Source of the DNA: Streptomyces sp. NBC_00464
GTDB lineage: Bacteria; Actinomycetota; Actinomycetes; Streptomycetales; Streptomycetaceae
NCBI RefSeq assembly: GCF_036013915.1
Contig: NZ_CP107899.1
Coordinates: 2,914,001-2,978,000, forward strand
DNA length: 64,000 nt
Direction of reading: 5' to 3'
Below, in pieces: positions 8,379-17,358 of the stretch. The notes under the pieces were generated by a model. That model had not been told where the DNA came from. It did not search any database and saw only the letters and a program-made list of their open reading frames with translations. A program made the translations under genes and the position numbers. The first letter of the stretch is position 1, and each line of letters begins with the position of its first letter.

Positions 8379-8969
8379 TCAGCTCGCCCCGGCCCCCAGC
8401 GACCGCAGCACGTGCCCGACCAGGGACGCCACCGCCTCCGCGTCCTGCACGGGCCGGCGCAGGACATGGCGGTAGTAGAGCGGCCCGTACAGCATCTCCA
8501 CCGCCAGCCGCAGGTCCGCGCCCGGCGGGATCTGGCCCTGTTCCTGTGCGCTGCGCAGCCGGGCGACGGCCGCTTCGACGCGGGGATCGATCAGCTGTGT
8601 GCGGACCGTTTCGGCCAACGCGTCGTCGTGGTGGAGCTCGGAGAGTATTCCGGCGTACGCGGGACCGAAGGGCGGCTCGGCGAGGAATCGCACCGCGGCC
8701 GTCACATGGGTGCGCAGGTCCGCGGCGATCTCGCCGGTGTCGGTGAACGGCGTGGCGACGACGAACGCCTCCGTGAACGCCTCCAGCAACACCGCACTCT
8801 TCGACGGCCACCAGCGGTAGATCGTCTTCTTGCTGACACCGGCCCGGGCCGCGATGGCCTCGACCGTGACGCGGCCGTACCCCTTCTCCGTGCACAGATC
8901 CAGGGCGGCCTCCAGCGTCGCCCTGCGGGAGCTCTCGCTCCGGCGCAGCGAACTCGGCGATGTGATCAT
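8379..8969 (-). CDS. TetR-family transcriptional regulator
   Basis: 196-residue repressor-type protein. Residues 10-57 form the TetR DNA-binding domain (RRATLEAALDLCTEKGYGRVTVEAIAARAG with the recognition helix VSKKTIYRWWPSKSAVL); the rest is an all-helical ligand-binding domain. ATG 8969 is preferred over a 21-residue extension because the family alignment starts shortly after it and a minus-strand TATGCT sits six bases upstream, pointing to a leaderless transcript. Neighbours are a HAD hydrolase (convergent) and the end of an ABC exporter operon, so no target is obvious. Confidence 0.85.
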   Translation of the reverse strand: MITSPSSLRRSESSRRATLEAALDLCTEKGYGRVTVEAIAARAGVSKKTIYRWWPSKSAVLLEAFTEAFVVATPFTDTGEIAADLRTHVTAAVRFLAEPPFGPAYAGILSELHHDDALAETVRTQLIDPRVEAAVARLRSAQEQGQIPPGADLRLAVEMLYGPLYYRHVLRRPVQDAEAVASLVGHVLRSLGAGAS

Positions 8970-8975
8970 TCGGTG

Positions 8976-8981
8976 AGCATA
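8976..8981 (-). promoter_or_regulatory. -10 box for leaderless TetR gene
   Basis: Minus-strand TATGCT, six bases before ATG 8969, with no ribosome site between. The -35 is not clear, so the assignment is tentative. Confidence 0.4.
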
Positions 8982-9061
8982 GGTCTGTTTGAGCCAATCC
9001 TTGTTGACAGTCCGTCGCCAAAAGTCGAACAATGCTCAGGCGGGAAACGGAACGTACCGTG

Positions 9062-9117
9062 TCGGCTCGTTCCTTACCTTTCGCACCGTTCGTGCCGTTC
9101 GTGCCGCGACGAGCCGA
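9062..9117 (-). terminator. Long-range hairpin after the ABC exporter operon
   Basis: TCGGCTCGT at 9062-9070 pairs perfectly with ACGAGCCGA at 9109-9117. The 38-base loop contains two tandem copies of GTTCGTGCC. It lies 50 bases downstream of the ABC permease stop and upstream of the TetR gene on the same strand, so it could end the exporter transcript; the large loop makes this uncertain. Confidence 0.3.
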
Positions 9118-9166
9118 TCGGGGGACGGCTCGCCGGCCGACGGTACGGTCACCGGAGCCGCTCCCG

Positions 9167-10057
9167 TCAGGCGGTGATGTCCTTCGCCGTGAACCTGGCC
9201 CAGGCCGCCGAGCCGAACACCGCCGCGTACAGCGCCTGCAGCTCCAGGTTCTTCAGCACGTCGTCCCAGTAGACGGGGGCGCGCATCAGGTCCGCGAAGG
9301 ACAGCCAGTAGTGCGGGAAGAGATACGGGTGGATCCCGCTGAGCTGCGGAATGGTGTCCACGATCTGCACGGTGATCAGCACCCCGACCGTCGCCGCCAT
9401 GGCCGCGATCCCGCTGTTGGTGAGGGTCGAGACGAAGAGTCCGAGTGCCGCGAAGCCGATCAGTGACGCCGCGACCGCCACCGCGACGAGCCCCGCTCTC
9501 AGCAGCCCCTCCCCGAAGCCGATCCGGGTCCCGGAGATCGTCGTGACCTCGCCGACGGGGAAGAGCAGCGCGCCCACGGCGAGTGCGGAGGCCGCCACGA
9601 CGAGGGTCGCGACCAGGCAGAAGGCCAGGGTGGAGGCGTACTTGGCGAGCAGCAGCCGGGTCCGGCCGGCCGGCGCGACCAGGAGATAGCGCAGCGTTCC
9701 CGCGTTGGCCTCGCCCGCGATCGCGTCGCCCGCGATGACGCCCACCGCCATCGGGAGGAAGACCGGGAGGGTCGCCGCGAGGGAGGCGAAGACCAGGAAG
9801 AGGCCGTTGTTGGTCACCTGGGAGAGGAACGCGGGTCCTCCCCCGCCCCCGCCGGGACCGGTCGACGAACCGTCGGCCGTCTCGATGCGGACCGCGATCC
9901 CGATCAGTACGGGGACGGCCGCCAGCACGCCGAGCAGGGCCAGGGTGCGCCACCGGCGCAGGGTGGTGGTCAGTTCGGAGCGCAGGATGCCGAGCGTCCA
10001 CAGCGGATTGCGCCGGGCCCGACCGGCCCGGACGGGTGCGAGTTCAGCCTGCGACAT
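9167..10057 (-). CDS. ABC-2 type exporter permease
   Basis: 296-residue membrane protein with about six helices (near residues 38-58, 88-110, 135-160, 190-215, 220-242 and 275-290) and a glycine-rich outside loop after the first helix. The block GEANAGTLRYLLVAPAGRTRLLLAKY is the cytoplasmic coupling region of ABC-2 permeases. The start overlaps the end of the ATPase gene by 14 bases, so the two form one exporter. The substrate is not predictable; the LolA-like neighbour suggests a lipid or hydrophobic cargo, which is only a guess. Confidence 0.88.
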   Translation of the reverse strand: MSQAELAPVRAGRARRNPLWTLGILRSELTTTLRRWRTLALLGVLAAVPVLIGIAVRIETADGSSTGPGGGGGGPAFLSQVTNNGLFLVFASLAATLPVFLPMAVGVIAGDAIAGEANAGTLRYLLVAPAGRTRLLLAKYASTLAFCLVATLVVAASALAVGALLFPVGEVTTISGTRIGFGEGLLRAGLVAVAVAASLIGFAALGLFVSTLTNSGIAAMAATVGVLITVQIVDTIPQLSGIHPYLFPHYWLSFADLMRAPVYWDDVLKNLELQALYAAVFGSAAWARFTAKDITA

Positions 10058-10997
10058 CGAATCCCTCTCCGGTGAGTGCGACGAAGGCGTCCTCCAGCGA
10101 GGCCCGCTCGACGCCGAAGGACCGGACCCGGACCCCGGCGCCGACCAGCGCGGCGTTCAGGTCGGCGAGCTCGACGGAGCCGTCCGGGGCGTCGGTGCGC
10201 ACCCGGTCGCCGTCGAGGGTGATGCCGGTGATGCCGTGCTCCTTCAGGATGCGGGCGGCGTCGGCCGGGTCCGGCGTGGTGACGGCGAGCCGGCCGAGTG
10301 TGCCGGCGGCGAGGTCGGCGACGGGCCCCTGGGTGATCAGCCGGCCCCGGGCCATGACGGCGGCGTGGGTGCAGATCTGCTCGATCTCGTCGAGAAGGTG
10401 GGAGGAGAGGAAGACCGTGGTGCCCTCGGCGGCCAGCTCCCGGACCAGGGCGCGGATCTCCCGCATGCCCTGCGGGTCGAGGCCGTTGGTCGGTTCGTCC
10501 AGGACGAGCAGTCGGCGGGGCCGGAGCAGGGCGGCGGCCAGACCGAGGCGCTGCTTCATGCCCAGCGAGTACGCCCGGGCCTTCTTGCCGGCCGCCGCGG
10601 CAAGGCCGACCCGCTCCAGGGCGTGGCCGACGCGGGCGCCGCGGGTGCGCGGATCGGCGGTGGGGTCGGCCCGGTCGTAGCGCACGAGGTTGTCCCGGCC
10701 GCTCAGGAACCCGTACAGCGCGGGGCCTTCGATCAGCGCACCGACCTGGGGCAGCACGGTACGGGCGGCGCCCGGCATGGGGTGCCCCAGGACGCTCGCG
10801 GTGCCGGACGTCGGATCGATCAGGCCCATCAGCATCCGGATCGTGGTGGTCTTCCCGGAGCCGTTGGGCCCGAGGAAGCCGAAGACGCTGCCGCCCGGGA
10901 CGGTGAGGTCGAGCCCGTCGACGGCGAGCTGGCCGCCCCGGTAGCGCTTGGTGAGCCCCTGCGTCTCGATCACGGGCGCGGTGTCGGCCCCTGTCAT
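10044..10997 (-). CDS. ABC exporter ATP-binding protein
   Basis: 317-residue ATPase of the CcmA/DrrA-like exporter class. Walker A GPNGSGKT at residues 43-50, the signature YSLGMKQRLGLAAALL and Walker B LLVLDEPTNGLD are intact, followed by a C-terminal extension typical of drug/lipid exporters. It is downstream of a strong hairpin terminator that separates it from the LolA-like gene, so the exporter probably has its own promoter despite the shared orientation. Confidence 0.93.
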   Translation of the reverse strand: MTGADTAPVIETQGLTKRYRGGQLAVDGLDLTVPGGSVFGFLGPNGSGKTTTIRMLMGLIDPTSGTASVLGHPMPGAARTVLPQVGALIEGPALYGFLSGRDNLVRYDRADPTADPRTRGARVGHALERVGLAAAAGKKARAYSLGMKQRLGLAAALLRPRRLLVLDEPTNGLDPQGMREIRALVRELAAEGTTVFLSSHLLDEIEQICTHAAVMARGRLITQGPVADLAAGTLGRLAVTTPDPADAARILKEHGITGITLDGDRVRTDAPDGSVELADLNAALVGAGVRVRSFGVERASLEDAFVALTGEGFDVAG

Positions 10998-11017
10998 GTC
11001 TACTCCCCAGATCGCGC

Positions 11018-11060
11018 CCGCCCCGCCCCGCCGTACGGAGGCTACGGCGGGGCGGGGCGG
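11018..11060 (-). terminator. GC-rich terminator hairpin
   Basis: An 18-base-pair stem (11018-11035 with 11043-11060) and a seven-base loop, built almost only of G and C plus a TA at the loop side. It lies 33 bases after the stop of the LolA-like gene and before the ABC ATPase start. There is no U-run, which is normal for Streptomyces terminators. Confidence 0.7.
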
Positions 11061-11092
11061 TGCCGGTGCACGAGACTGCGAACGACGTGGTG

Positions 11093-12331
11093 TCAGCCGG
11101 CGTTGTTCGCCGCGTTCACCAGCGCGTCCTTGGTGACCGCGCCGACATAGACGCGGCCGTCGTCCGTCATCAGAGCGTTGACCAGGCGGGTCTTGAAGAC
11201 CGTGCCCGAGCCGAACTTTCCGGTGACCTTGTCGCCGAGGGCGTCCAGGAACTGCTGCGCCTCGGCCGGTACGTCGCCCGACTCCGCCGACGGGAGGGCC
11301 GCCCCGCCGGGGGTCTTGATCTCGGCGATGGTGTTCCAGCCCTTGCCGATCACGTTCATGCCTTCGAGCGCGCTCAGGTCGCCCTTCGCCTTCTCGGCCT
11401 CGGCCTTCCCGTGTCCCTCGGCCTCGTCCGCCTCGGTCACCTCGGCGCCCTTGGGCGGGGTGAAGGAGAACGAGGACGCGTCGGGCTTGCCGAAGTCGAC
11501 CGAGGTGAACCCGGCGTCGACCGCCGCCTTGCCGCCGCCGCTGGGCTGCAGGGTGAACTTGAGCGGTACGCCGTTCTCCGCGTCGACCGCGACGGTGATC
11601 GAGCCGATCGTGGAGCCGCTCTGCTCGGGCTTGATGACCAGCCGGTAGGCGTCACGCCCGGCGACCTGCGCGGTGCCGTCGACCGTGACGGACGTGGTGC
11701 CGTCGGCGGCCTTCAGCGCCTGCTCGGCCAGGGCCTTCGGAGTGGTGGGTACGCCGTCGGGGGCGGCCTGCTCCTTGCCCCGGCCGGCCTTGTCGTGTGC
11801 GTTCCCGGCGTTCTGTGCGTGGTAGACCGCGTTCGACTTGCTGTCGTACGCCCAGACCTGGTCCCCGTTGTGGATCAGGCTGTACTCGGAGGCCTTGTCC
11901 AGGATGGACACCCGCTGCTTGTCGGGGCCGTCGGCGGCCACCCGGAGGGTGTGCGTGCCGGATGCCAGCTCCGTCAGCTTGGTCTGCGGGTCGGCGCTCG
12001 CCGAGCCCTTGTCGCCCGCGCCGTCCGGCATGAAGGAGCCGGCCAGCCCGCCCAGCGACGGGATGCCGAGGTCGGTGCTGATCTTCACCGTGCCGGAGAG
12101 CTGCTGCGTGTCCGAGGCGGCGATCTTCTCGATGAGTTCCTGCGCGGTGATCTCCGGCAGATCGGGGTCTCCCGAGCTCGCGAGCGCCGGGACCAGACCG
12201 ATCGTCGCGGCCGCCACCCCCGCCACCGCGAACGGGACGATGTAGCGCACCGCCTTCCGACGGCCTACGACGGCGCCCTTGGTGCCGGGCGCTGCCGTGC
12301 CGTTGGTGCCTGCGCTGTCGTTCGGTGCCAT
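11093..12331 (-). CDS. LolA-like (DUF2092-type) exported carrier protein
   Basis: 412-residue protein with a basic start, one membrane helix at about 29-51 and a large outside domain. The pattern of residues about 55-300 (SGTVKISTDLGIPS, LIHNGDQVWAYDSKSNAVYH, YRLVIKPEQSGSTIGSITVAVDAENGVPLKFTLQ) is the half-barrel of LolA/LppX-like lipoprotein or lipid carriers. A Lys/Glu/Ala-rich hinge leads to a C-terminal region that reads like a lipoprotein-carrier tail (RLVNALMTDDGRVYVGAV). ATG 12331 follows GGAGG. The same gene beside this ABC exporter is a recurrent Streptomyces arrangement, suggesting a lipid-handling unit. Confidence 0.78.
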   Translation of the reverse strand: MAPNDSAGTNGTAAPGTKGAVVGRRKAVRYIVPFAVAGVAAATIGLVPALASSGDPDLPEITAQELIEKIAASDTQQLSGTVKISTDLGIPSLGGLAGSFMPDGAGDKGSASADPQTKLTELASGTHTLRVAADGPDKQRVSILDKASEYSLIHNGDQVWAYDSKSNAVYHAQNAGNAHDKAGRGKEQAAPDGVPTTPKALAEQALKAADGTTSVTVDGTAQVAGRDAYRLVIKPEQSGSTIGSITVAVDAENGVPLKFTLQPSGGGKAAVDAGFTSVDFGKPDASSFSFTPPKGAEVTEADEAEGHGKAEAEKAKGDLSALEGMNVIGKGWNTIAEIKTPGGAALPSAESGDVPAEAQQFLDALGDKVTGKFGSGTVFKTRLVNALMTDDGRVYVGAVTKDALVNAANNAG

Positions 12332-12548
12332 GTGTGCCCTACCTCCGTGGTCGGCGGCTTCCGTCCGGATGCACTCATCCACTCCGTGCCGCCATTCTCA
12401 CCCGTTTTGGTCAGGAGTGGTTGTCCTCCATCTGACCAAATCGGGCGGCTGAAGGCGTCAGCCCGCGGGAGCAACTCCGCGTACCTCTCCGGGATGACAC
12501 CGGGAGGCGGTTCCTGCACCAACCAGTAGGGGTTCAGGCGGAAGGCAC

Positions 12549-13559
12549 TCAGCCCGCGCGGTGCACCACGGCGTCGCACATCTCTTCGAGGGCGTCCTTG
12601 GCGTAACACGAGGGCAGCGGCATGAGGGTGGCCCGCGCCTCCTGTGCGTACCGGACCGTGTCGCGTCGTGCCTGGTCGAGCGCCGGGTGGGCGCGCAGTC
12701 GGCGCAGCGCCTCGTCGAGCCGGCCCGGCTCGTTCAGATCACTGTCCAGCAGCTCGACGAGCTCCAGGTCGTCCGGCTTGCCGTCGGCCGCGGCCTGCGC
12801 CCTCAGGTGGAGAACGGGCAGGGTCGGAATGCCTTCGAGGAGGTCGGTGCCGGGGGTCTTGCCGGACTCGTGGGAGTCGGAAGCGATGTCGAGGACGTCG
12901 TCGGCGAGCTGGAAGGCGACGCCGAGGCGCTCGCCGTACTGGGTGAGGATGTCGGTCGCCGACTCGTCGGCGCCGGACATCATCGCGCCGAACCGGCAGG
13001 CGACGGCGATCAGCGAGCCGGTCTTGCCGCGCATCACGTCGAGGTAGTGCTCGACCGGGTCGCGCCCGTCACGCGGGCCCGCGGTCTCCAGGATCTGGCC
13101 GGTGACCAGGCGCTCGAACGCCTCCGCCTGGATGCGGACGGCCTCGGGGCCGAGGTCGGCCAGGATGTGCGACGCGCGCGCGAAGAGAAAATCGCCGGTC
13201 AGCACGGCCACCGAGTTGCCCCAGCGGGAATTGGCGCTGTCGACTCCGCGCCGCACGTCGGCCTCGTCCATCACGTCGTCGTGGTACAGCGTCGCGAGGT
13301 GCGTCAGCTCGACGACCACGGCGGCGGGCACCACGCCCGGGGCGTCCGCGTCACCGAACTGGGCGGCGAGCATCGCCAGCAGGGGCCGGAACCGCTTGCC
13401 GCCCGCGCGCACGAGGTGCTGTGCGGCCTCCGTGATGAAGGGCACCTCGCTCTTGGTGGCATCGAGCAGCCCCGACTCGACAGCAGCCAAACCGGCCTGG
13501 ACACCGGCCTCAAGAGCCTGGTCCCGCACGCTCAGTCCGAACGGCCCGACGACGGTCAC
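12549..13559 (-). CDS. Long-chain polyprenyl (hepta/octaprenyl) diphosphate synthase
   Basis: 336-residue trans-prenyltransferase. The first aspartate-rich motif DDVMD (94-98) and second DDVLD (220-224) chelate Mg2+ and the allylic diphosphate; GGKRFRPLL (residues 53-61) binds isopentenyl diphosphate. The small residues and His/Leu before the first motif (LATLYH) are those of long-chain enzymes rather than GGPP synthases, so the product is probably the menaquinone side chain. The start is GTG 13559 with AGGAG eight bases upstream. It is divergent from the peptide transporter. Confidence 0.9.
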   Translation of the reverse strand: MTVVGPFGLSVRDQALEAGVQAGLAAVESGLLDATKSEVPFITEAAQHLVRAGGKRFRPLLAMLAAQFGDADAPGVVPAAVVVELTHLATLYHDDVMDEADVRRGVDSANSRWGNSVAVLTGDFLFARASHILADLGPEAVRIQAEAFERLVTGQILETAGPRDGRDPVEHYLDVMRGKTGSLIAVACRFGAMMSGADESATDILTQYGERLGVAFQLADDVLDIASDSHESGKTPGTDLLEGIPTLPVLHLRAQAAADGKPDDLELVELLDSDLNEPGRLDEALRRLRAHPALDQARRDTVRYAQEARATLMPLPSCYAKDALEEMCDAVVHRAG

Positions 13560-13715
13560 GAGGGGATCTCCTGTCTGCTGACGATCACACGGAATGTCGA
13601 TGTGTCGCTGTCATCACTCAAGTCAGCGTATCCGGTCCCCTTTGGATCACCGTGGGCGCCTTCCCGCCACCGCCGGTATGTTCGGGATCAGCTCATACGA
13701 TCAGGAGTTGTCCCT

Positions 13716-15215
13716 TTGTCCCACACAGCCGCAGACACCGAGCCCACCCAGCCACCGCCGGGCGACGACCATGCCTTCTTCGGCCAGCCACGGGGCCTGA
13801 TGACCCTGTCCGGCCTGGAGGTCTGGGAGCGGTTCTCGTTCCTCGGCATGCAGGCCATCCTGGTCCTCTACTTCGCCGACACCGTCGCCAACGGCGGCAT
13901 GGGGATGGAGGCCGGCACCGCCGCGTCCGTCTCCGCCGCCTACGGCACCCTCGTCTACCTGGTCTCCGTGGCCGGCGGCTGGCTGGCCGACCGCATCCTC
14001 GGCTCGTACCGCGCCGTCCTGTACGGCGGCATCCTCATCGCCTTCGGGCACTACTCCATGGCGGTGCCCACCGACACCATGACCTGGGTCGGCCTGGGCC
14101 TGATCAGCGCCGGAACGGGCCTGCTCAAGCCCAATGTCGCCACCATGGTCGGCAAGCTCTACCGCACCGACGACGAGCGCCGCGACGCCGGCTTCGCCCT
14201 GTACTACATGGGCATCAACATCGGCGCCTTCCTCGGCCCGCTGATCACCGGCTGGCTCGGTGACCACGCGAGCTGGCACTGGGGCTTCTCGGCCGCCGCC
14301 TTCGGTATGACGCTCGGCCTGATCCAGTACGTACTGGGCCGCCGTCACCTGGCCGGGCGTAAGAACGCCGCCGAGTTCCCGCTGGCCCCCGGCCCCATGC
14401 GCCGGGCGATCCGGCTCATGGTCGTCGGCGTGCTCGTCGTCGCCGCGCTGGCCACCGCGCTGGCCCTGGCGGGCTGGCTCACCATGGACCGCTTCGTCGA
14501 CCTGCTCACGATCGTGTCCGTGATCGCGCCGGTCGTGTACTTCGTGGTGATGTTCAGGAGTCCCCGGGTCACCTCGGAGGAGCGCGGCAGGCTGCGCCCC
14601 TACGTGGTGCTGTTCCTGGCCTCCGTCGTCTTCAACTTCATCCTCTTCCAGGCGTACTCGACGATGATGCTGCTCGCGTCGACCAACGCCCGCACGGAGA
14701 TCTTCGGCTTCCACTTCCCGGCCAGCTGGTACGCCTCCGCGCTCGGCGCCTTCGAGGTGGCACTCGCTCCGGTGGTCGCGGCCGTCTGGGCGAAGATGGG
14801 GCCCCGCCAGCCGCACGCGTCCAACAAGATCGCGTTCGGGGTGATCCTCGGCGGGCTCTCGTTCCTGCTGATGGTCCTGCCCACCTCCGGGCACGCCGAC
14901 GACACCTACAAGATGGCCGCCTGGTGGATCGTCGGCTCGTACCTGCTGCTCGGGCTCGGCGACATCCTGCTGGAGACCTCCGGCATGTCCGCCACCACGA
15001 AGCTCGCCCCGAAGGCGTTCGCCAGCCAGACGATGGCGCTCTGGTTCCTCTCGCTGGCCCTCGCCAACGGCATCCAGGCCCAGATCGTGAAGCTGTACGG
15101 CGAGGTCTCCAACCCCGCCTACTTCGGTGTCAATGGCGCTATCGCGGTGGTGGCCGGTGTGGCCGTCATCGCCGCCGCACCCTGGCTCAAGCGCACCATG
15201 CACCCCGTCCACTGA
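13716..15215 (+). CDS. Proton-coupled oligopeptide transporter (POT/PTR family)
   Basis: 499-residue integral membrane protein with about 14 helices. The family motifs are visible: LEVWERFSFLGMQAILVLYF (helix 1 ExxERFxYY-like) near residues 31-50 and GLLKPNVATMVGKLY with YYMGINIGAFLGP, the PTR2 signatures. It imports di- and tripeptides with protons. The start is TTG 13716: AGGAG at 13703-13707 is eight bases upstream and no ATG or GTG is suitably placed. It ends nine bases before the CocE hydrolase, so a peptide importer and an X-Pro-peptidase-like enzyme are probably co-transcribed. Confidence 0.9.
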   Translation: MSHTAADTEPTQPPPGDDHAFFGQPRGLMTLSGLEVWERFSFLGMQAILVLYFADTVANGGMGMEAGTAASVSAAYGTLVYLVSVAGGWLADRILGSYRAVLYGGILIAFGHYSMAVPTDTMTWVGLGLISAGTGLLKPNVATMVGKLYRTDDERRDAGFALYYMGINIGAFLGPLITGWLGDHASWHWGFSAAAFGMTLGLIQYVLGRRHLAGRKNAAEFPLAPGPMRRAIRLMVVGVLVVAALATALALAGWLTMDRFVDLLTIVSVIAPVVYFVVMFRSPRVTSEERGRLRPYVVLFLASVVFNFILFQAYSTMMLLASTNARTEIFGFHFPASWYASALGAFEVALAPVVAAVWAKMGPRQPHASNKIAFGVILGGLSFLLMVLPTSGHADDTYKMAAWWIVGSYLLLGLGDILLETSGMSATTKLAPKAFASQTMALWFLSLALANGIQAQIVKLYGEVSNPAYFGVNGAIAVVAGVAVIAAAPWLKRTMHPVH

Positions 15216-15224
15216 GGTACCCCC

Positions 15225-17219
15225 ATGCACATCCAGACCTCCTTCCCGTACGAGACCACCCGCGAGGACATCTACATCCCGCTCCCGGACGGCACCCAGC
15301 TGTACGCCCGGATCTGGCGGCCGGTGACGGACGAACCCGTCCCGGCGCTGCTGGAGTACCTGCCGTACCGGCTGAGCGACTGGACCGCGCCGCGCGACTG
15401 GCAACGCCACCCCTGGTACGCCGGGCACGGCTACGCCTCGGTCCGGGTCGACGTCCGCGGCCACGGCAACAGCGAGGGGATGCCGGGCGACGAGTACGAC
15501 GCGACGGAGCTCGCCGACGGAGTGGCCGTCATCCACTGGCTGGCCCAGCAGGAGTGGTGCTCGGGCCGGGTCGGCATGTTCGGCATCTCGTGGGGCGGCT
15601 TCAACTCGCTCCAGATCGCCGCGCTCGCCCCCGAGCCGCTGAAGGCGATCGTCACCGTCTGCTCGGCCGACGACCGCTACGACAACGACGTCCACTACAT
15701 GGGCGGCTCGGTCCTCGCCGTGGACATGCACGCCTGGGCGGCGACCATGCTCGCCTTCGTCTGCCGGCCGCCCGACCCGGCGGACGTCGGCGACGACTGG
15801 CGGCAGATGTGGCTGGACCGGCTCGAAGCCGTGGACCCCTTCATCCACACCTGGCTGGCCCACCAGACACGCGACGACTACTGGAAGCACGGCAGCGTCT
15901 GCGAGGACTACTCCGCCATCAAGGCGAACGTCCTCGCGGTCGGCGGCTGGCACGACCCGTACCGCGACACCGTGCTCCGGCTCGTCGAGCACCTGGACCC
16001 GGCGAAGGTCCGCGGGCTGATCGGGCCCTGGTCGCACCAGTACCCCGACCGCGGGCTGCCGCCCGGTCCCGGCATCGGCTTCCTCCAGGAGACGCTGCGC
16101 TGGTGGGACCAGCATCTGAAGGACCACGACACCGGCGTCATGAAGGAGCCGCTGCTGCGGTCCTGGATCAGCGAGTCGCACCGGCCGGCCACGGTGTACG
16201 AGACGCTGCCCGGCCGCTGGGTCGGGGACACCAGCTGGCCCTCGGAGAACGTGGCGCCGGTCGCGTACGCCCTCCAGGGCGGGCCGCAGATCGTCGACTC
16301 GCCGCAGCAGACCGGGCTGGACGCCGGGCGGTTCTTCCCGTTCGGCAACGACGCCGACCTGCCGCCCGACCAGCGTGACGAGGACGCCAAGTCGGTGTGC
16401 TTCGAGTTCCCCGTCGAGGGCGCCCCGATCGAGATCCTGGGCCGCCCCCGGGTGAAGCTGCGGATCCGGATGGACGTGCCGCGCGGCCAGGCCATCGCCC
16501 GGCTCTGCGATGTCGCCCCCGACGGCTCCTCCACCCTCGTCACCCGCGGCGTCCTCAACCTCGCCGCCCGCGACGGCCGGGACCGCACCGAGGACTGGCC
16601 CCTCGGCGAGACCGAGGACGTCACCTTCGACCTGAACGGCATCGGGCACACCTTCCCGCCCGGCCACCGGATCAGGCTCGCGGTCTCCTCCTCGTACTGG
16701 CCCTGGATCTGGCCGCAGGCAGGCTCGGCGGGCTTCACCCTGGACGCCGACGGCAGCTTCGTCGAACTCCCGGTGCGCCGGCACACCGAGGACCCCTCGA
16801 TCCGCTTCGAGGAGCCCGAGCAGTCGGAGCCGCTCGGCGTCGTCTTCCCCGTCACGCTCGACGAGCAGCGCCCCGAGCGGCTGGTCGTGCGCGATGTCGC
16901 CAAGGGCGAGTGGCGGATGGAGGTCGACCCGCGTTACGGCGGCACCCGGGTCTATCCGGACGGCCTGGAGTTCACCGAGGACGCGGTGGAGACGTACACG
17001 ATCCAGGAGAGCGACCCGCTCTCCGCGCGCACCCGATCCGACTGGACGGTCCGGCTGCACCGGCCGGAGATGGCCTGGGACGTGCTGGTCGAGACGCATT
17101 CCGAGATCTCCGCCGACGCCGACGACTTCATCACCTCCAACGAGGTCGTCTGCAAGGAGGGCGACGAGGTCGTCTTCCACCGGACCTGGGAGAAGCGGAT
17201 TCCGCGCACAGCGGGGTGA
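15225..17219 (+). CDS. CocE/NonD-family serine hydrolase (X-Pro dipeptidyl-peptidase S15-like)
   Basis: 664-residue alpha/beta hydrolase. The nucleophile elbow GISWGG places Ser122, the aspartate is in GGWHDPYRDTV and the histidine in IGPWSHQYP, completing the triad. The C-terminal 250 residues form the jelly-roll X-Pro-DAP domain (DVTFDLNGIGHTFPPGHRIRLAVSSSYWP). Relatives hydrolyse cocaine esters, beta-lactam esters, glutaryl groups or X-Pro dipeptides. No signal peptide is present, so it acts in the cytoplasm. Together with the upstream peptide transporter it may process imported peptides, an inference from position. Confidence 0.88.
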   Translation: MHIQTSFPYETTREDIYIPLPDGTQLYARIWRPVTDEPVPALLEYLPYRLSDWTAPRDWQRHPWYAGHGYASVRVDVRGHGNSEGMPGDEYDATELADGVAVIHWLAQQEWCSGRVGMFGISWGGFNSLQIAALAPEPLKAIVTVCSADDRYDNDVHYMGGSVLAVDMHAWAATMLAFVCRPPDPADVGDDWRQMWLDRLEAVDPFIHTWLAHQTRDDYWKHGSVCEDYSAIKANVLAVGGWHDPYRDTVLRLVEHLDPAKVRGLIGPWSHQYPDRGLPPGPGIGFLQETLRWWDQHLKDHDTGVMKEPLLRSWISESHRPATVYETLPGRWVGDTSWPSENVAPVAYALQGGPQIVDSPQQTGLDAGRFFPFGNDADLPPDQRDEDAKSVCFEFPVEGAPIEILGRPRVKLRIRMDVPRGQAIARLCDVAPDGSSTLVTRGVLNLAARDGRDRTEDWPLGETEDVTFDLNGIGHTFPPGHRIRLAVSSSYWPWIWPQAGSAGFTLDADGSFVELPVRRHTEDPSIRFEEPEQSEPLGVVFPVTLDEQRPERLVVRDVAKGEWRMEVDPRYGGTRVYPDGLEFTEDAVETYTIQESDPLSARTRSDWTVRLHRPEMAWDVLVETHSEISADADDFITSNEVVCKEGDEVVFHRTWEKRIPRTAG

Positions 17220-17225
17220 ACCCCA

Positions 17226-17259
17226 CCGCCGTGTCCCCGTGTTCACGGGGACACGGCGG
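17226..17259 (+). terminator. Perfect hairpin terminator after CocE
   Basis: A 16-base-pair uninterrupted stem (17226-17241 with 17244-17259), closing on TT, six bases after the CocE stop and followed by AATTTT. It is the cleanest terminator in the window and ends the POT-CocE transcript. Confidence 0.9.
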
Positions 17260-17304
17260 AATTTTCCGGGCATTGGGGATGATTGAGGCACTGCCGCCGG
17301 GGGA

Positions 17305-17330
17305 TGTCCCCCACGTAACGTGTCCCCCAC
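17305..17330 (+). repeat. Two direct repeats TGTCCCCCAC upstream of fumarylacetoacetase
   Basis: TGTCCCCCAC occurs at 17305-17314 and again at 17321-17330, a 16-base period (about 1.5 helical turns). The first copy is the right part of a GGGGGATGTCCCCC palindrome (17299-17312 region). They lie 29-54 bases before ATG 17359 and look like a protein-binding site; no factor is known. Confidence 0.5.
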
Positions 17331-17358
17331 AGCGACCTGGAAAGCGAGGCAGCAACAG

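Noticed and set aside
12332..12548. Possible small gene on the minus strand containing YWLVQEPPPGVIPERY
   Set aside because: The stretch reads partly like protein, but it has no ribosome site, runs into the upstream gene ends and loses codon bias halfway; it may be an old gene remnant, not strong enough to list.
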